Of a DNA stretch of 7,626 nucleotides, positions 6,680 to 7,626 are shown piece by piece. The stretch's first letter is position 1, and each line of letters starts with the position of its first letter. The stretch comes from Methanobacteriota archaeon (GTDB lineage Archaea; Halobacteriota; Methanosarcinia; Methanosarcinales; Methanosarcinaceae), in assembly GCA_030837265.1 (NCBI GenBank), contig JAUPKV010000691.1:1-7626 (forward strand). Reading direction: 5' to 3'. A model generated the notes under the pieces. It did not search any database and had not been told where the DNA came from. It saw only the letters and a list, made by a program, of their open reading frames with translations. Position numbers and translations under genes: made by a program.

Positions 6680-6846
6680 AGGGTGGTACATAACAGAAGT
6701 TGGTTAAAACCGTCTCGGTATTCTGTCCATTTGTTAGCTCCCCATCGAAGCTGTAAGTAACGTTTTTATCAGATCGGTCAAAAGAACTGCCGGTTATAAA
6801 AATATCTGCGCTTCATACGGTTTTTTAGAAACCAGTATTTGGAAAA
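6678..6846 (-). pseudogene. Small broken gene of unknown family (about 52 codons)
   Basis: A minus-strand frame runs open for 44 codons from 6812 to a TAA at 6680-6678 and reads protein-like (ITGSSFDRSDKNVTYSFDGE, then LTNGQNTETVLTN). Upstream, the frame shifted by one base gives LVSKKPYEAQIF, from 6835 to 6800; the two join at a T5 run (6798-6802), as if one base had been lost. A perfect Shine-Dalgarno, GAGGTGAT (6854-6847), stands 8 nt before ATA at 6838-6836, where an ATG would be expected. A TATA box lies at 6895-6888 and a terminator follows the stop. I do not recognise the family. It looks less AT-rich than the DNA around it. A sequencing error could explain the shift but not the missing start, unless CTG 6835 is used. 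Confidence 0.45.
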
Positions 6847-6886
6847 ATCACCTCATTTTATTCTAATTCTACCATATTGCATTCAA

Positions 6887-6895
6887 ATATATAAG
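6887..6895 (-). promoter_or_regulatory. TATA box for the minus-strand relic
   Basis: Minus-strand CTTATATAT is close to the archaeal box A consensus TTTATATA. Transcription would start near 6865, giving a leader of about 25 nt that includes the Shine-Dalgarno at 6854-6847. Confidence 0.5.
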
Positions 6896-6943
6896 TACTA
6901 ATTTTAATTTCATCAATTACTTATTTTTATTCCTAATTTTTTT

Positions 6944-6962
6944 TCTATATATCTATTTATAG
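6944..6962 (+). promoter_or_regulatory. Candidate TATA boxes for the CPVC membrane-protein gene
   Basis: TCTATATATCTATTTATAG holds two TATA-like cores in a T-rich stretch. Transcripts would start near 6975, leaving a leader of about 95 nt. A closer, weaker alternative is TAAATAATTCTATA near 6997-7010. The box points away from the minus-strand box at 6887, so the two transcripts would diverge. Confidence 0.35.
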
Positions 6963-7069
6963 TTTGAATTCTTCTATTTTTATTATCTGAAAGCAGTAAA
7001 TAATTCTATAGAAATGAATCAAGTGACTGCTCAAAAGCTAGAATAAGACTTAACATTGGGAGGGGTACT

Positions 7070-7303
7070 ATGGTCTGTCCGGTATGTGTAGTTGGAGGAG
7101 CCGGATTAATTCTCAGTAAATTTTTTGGGCTCCCAGATATAGTTGTGGCTTTTATCACTGGTATGATGGCAACTTCGATGGCATATTGGGGAAATCATAT
7201 CTTGATAAAAAAATGGAAGAAGATCCGGGGGCAGCTTGTAGCAATTAATATAATATCAGGGATCTTGTGTTTATATTCCCTTAAACTTTTTGGGTTTTGG
7301 TAA
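7070..7303 (+). CDS. Small membrane protein with N-terminal CPVC motif (77 aa)
   Basis: ATG 7070 follows a strong purine-rich ribosome site, GGGAGGGG at 7058-7065, so the gene is well supported. The protein begins MVCPVCVVGGAGLILSKFFG. A CxxC pair (C3 and C6) lies at the very N-terminus beside a Gly-rich hydrophobic segment, followed by LPD. Then comes a membrane helix at about 22-46, a basic loop KKWKKIRGQ at about 47-55, and a second helix at about 56-75 containing C67. The 'CPVC-x-GAGL-S-FLG-D' start resembles small hypothetical membrane proteins found in many archaea and candidate-phylum bacteria, often, as I recall, near thiol-redox genes. Function is unknown; a redox or metal-binding role for CPVC is inference. 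Lack of a start peptide fits an N-terminus at the membrane face. Confidence 0.85.
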   Translation: MVCPVCVVGGAGLILSKFFGLPDIVVAFITGMMATSMAYWGNHILIKKWKKIRGQLVAINIISGILCLYSLKLFGFW

Positions 7304-7366
7304 AACAGAAATAGACATAAGGCTATTAAAACCCTAAATTTTTATTGAAAGGCAGGTGGAGGCTCT

Positions 7367-7461
7367 GTGAATTTTAGCAAGTTATAGCTTCTACAATTGA
7401 GGTTTTTTGGAGTCTTATTTTGTACTTCCGAGTTAATAACATAAGTTCTGATTTTATATAA
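7367..7461 (+). pseudogene. Possible frameshifted mini-gene behind the CPVC gene
   Basis: GTG 7367 follows a good ribosome site (AGGTGGAGG, 7354-7362) and reads MNFSKL before a TAG at 7385-7387. One base out of phase, an open frame reads IASTIEVFWSLILYFRVNNI to a TAA at 7459-7461 and would form one membrane helix. A single missing base near 7382 would join the two into about 31 residues. In the unshifted frame, reading TAG as pyrrolysine would instead give 25 codons up to TAA 7442-7444. T-rich DNA easily yields hydrophobic open frames by chance, so the call is weak; the ribosome site is its best support. Confidence 0.27.
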
Positions 7462-7479
7462 AACAGATATTTTTATATA
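7452..7479 (+). promoter_or_regulatory. Two identical TTTTATATA boxes before the last gene
   Basis: TTTTATATA occurs at 7452-7460 and again at 7471-7479, each containing the exact archaeal box A core TTTATATA. The first is part of a 12-bp palindrome, TTTTATATAAAA (7452-7463). Transcripts would start near 7483 and 7502, with leaders of about 85-105 nt before 7587. Confidence 0.5.
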
Positions 7480-7586
7480 GAAAGCAATACGATTAAATCT
7501 AAAATCTTTTTCATTTATTGAAAATGATGTCTAATTATTATCGCAATATTAATTACAAAAATAGTTTTTAATGGGGAGGAGTCAGT

Positions 7587-7626
7587 ATTAAAAGAAGGAG
7601 TAGAACTGATATAGCGGTAGATATCC
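7587..7626 (+). CDS. 5' end of a probable winged-helix transcriptional regulator, ATT start
   Basis: The last 40 bases encode IKRRSRTDIAVDI and run off the window. Short archaeal winged-helix regulators often begin with M-KRRS-x-(T/L)-(D/E)-I-x-x-DIL, where this helix precedes the DNA-binding domain, so the match is suggestive. A strong ribosome site, GGGGAGGAG (7573-7581), lies 5 nt before ATT 7587. The frame is closed upstream by TAA 7569-7571, and no ATG, GTG or TTG exists in it before the window ends. Either ATT is used as a rare start or the gene has lost its start codon. The ATG at 7571 belongs to another frame that stops after six codons. Confidence 0.42.
   Translation, partial: MKRRSRTDIAVDI

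Noticed and set aside
7014..7046. Ten-codon frame MNQVTAQKLE just upstream of the CPVC gene
   Set aside because: No Shine-Dalgarno precedes it and nothing indicates translation; a leader peptide cannot be supported.
6480..7069. Search for tRNA, CRISPR repeats or insertion sequence ends in the 590-bp gap
   Set aside because: No cloverleaf with a T-loop-like GTTCRA, no spaced direct repeats and no terminal repeats with target duplication were visible; only the elements listed above.

Overview
The window reads as a methanogenic archaeon of the Methanosarcinaceae, most likely Methanosarcina. The basis is the archaeal gene content (eIF6, L39e, L31e, LX, prefoldin alpha, FtsY), Shine-Dalgarno sites matching AUCACCUCC-type 16S ends, TATA-like boxes, AT-rich intergenic DNA, and L39e and LX sequences that look Methanosarcina-like. 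Genus placement rests on my memory of those proteins, not on a search.

Left half (1-4513, all + strand): a conserved archaeal translation and nascent-chain cluster. It starts with the last codons of an upstream gene (probably S19e), then a PDCD5-family protein and a PP-loop ATPase 5 nt behind it. After a 202-bp AT-rich gap comes a second block: L39e (51 aa, TTG start), L31e, eIF6, LX (L20a/L18a) and prefoldin alpha. FtsY follows with its own promoter region. L39e and L31e lie at the ribosome exit tunnel, prefoldin receives unfolded chains, FtsY is the SRP receptor, and eIF6 controls subunit joining, so the cluster links ribosome assembly to the fate of the emerging chain.

Middle (4597-6479, all - strand): transcription order is a lipoprotein thioredoxin, a two-domain DUF523-DUF1722 protein resembling the tRNA 4-thiouridine desulfidase RudS, and a small PspC-domain membrane protein that appears to have its own promoter. 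ftsY and pspC converge at about 4514-4596.

Right part (6480-7626): AT-rich accessory DNA. It holds a 10-bp-arm inverted repeat in front of the thioredoxin gene and what looks like a small broken gene on the - strand. That relic keeps a TATA box, Shine-Dalgarno, stop codon and hairpin/T-run terminator, but has lost its start codon and carries a frameshift. Next come a 77-aa membrane protein with an N-terminal CPVC motif, a possible frameshifted or UAG-interrupted mini-gene right behind it, and, at the window edge, the first 13 codons of a probable winged-helix regulator preceded by two TTTTATATA boxes and a strong Shine-Dalgarno but with only ATT available as start.

No RNA gene, CRISPR array, insertion sequence or clear defence system is visible. 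The parts most worth a second look are the 6661-6895 gene relic, the thioredoxin/CPVC redox pair, the RudS-like protein, and the odd start at 7587.
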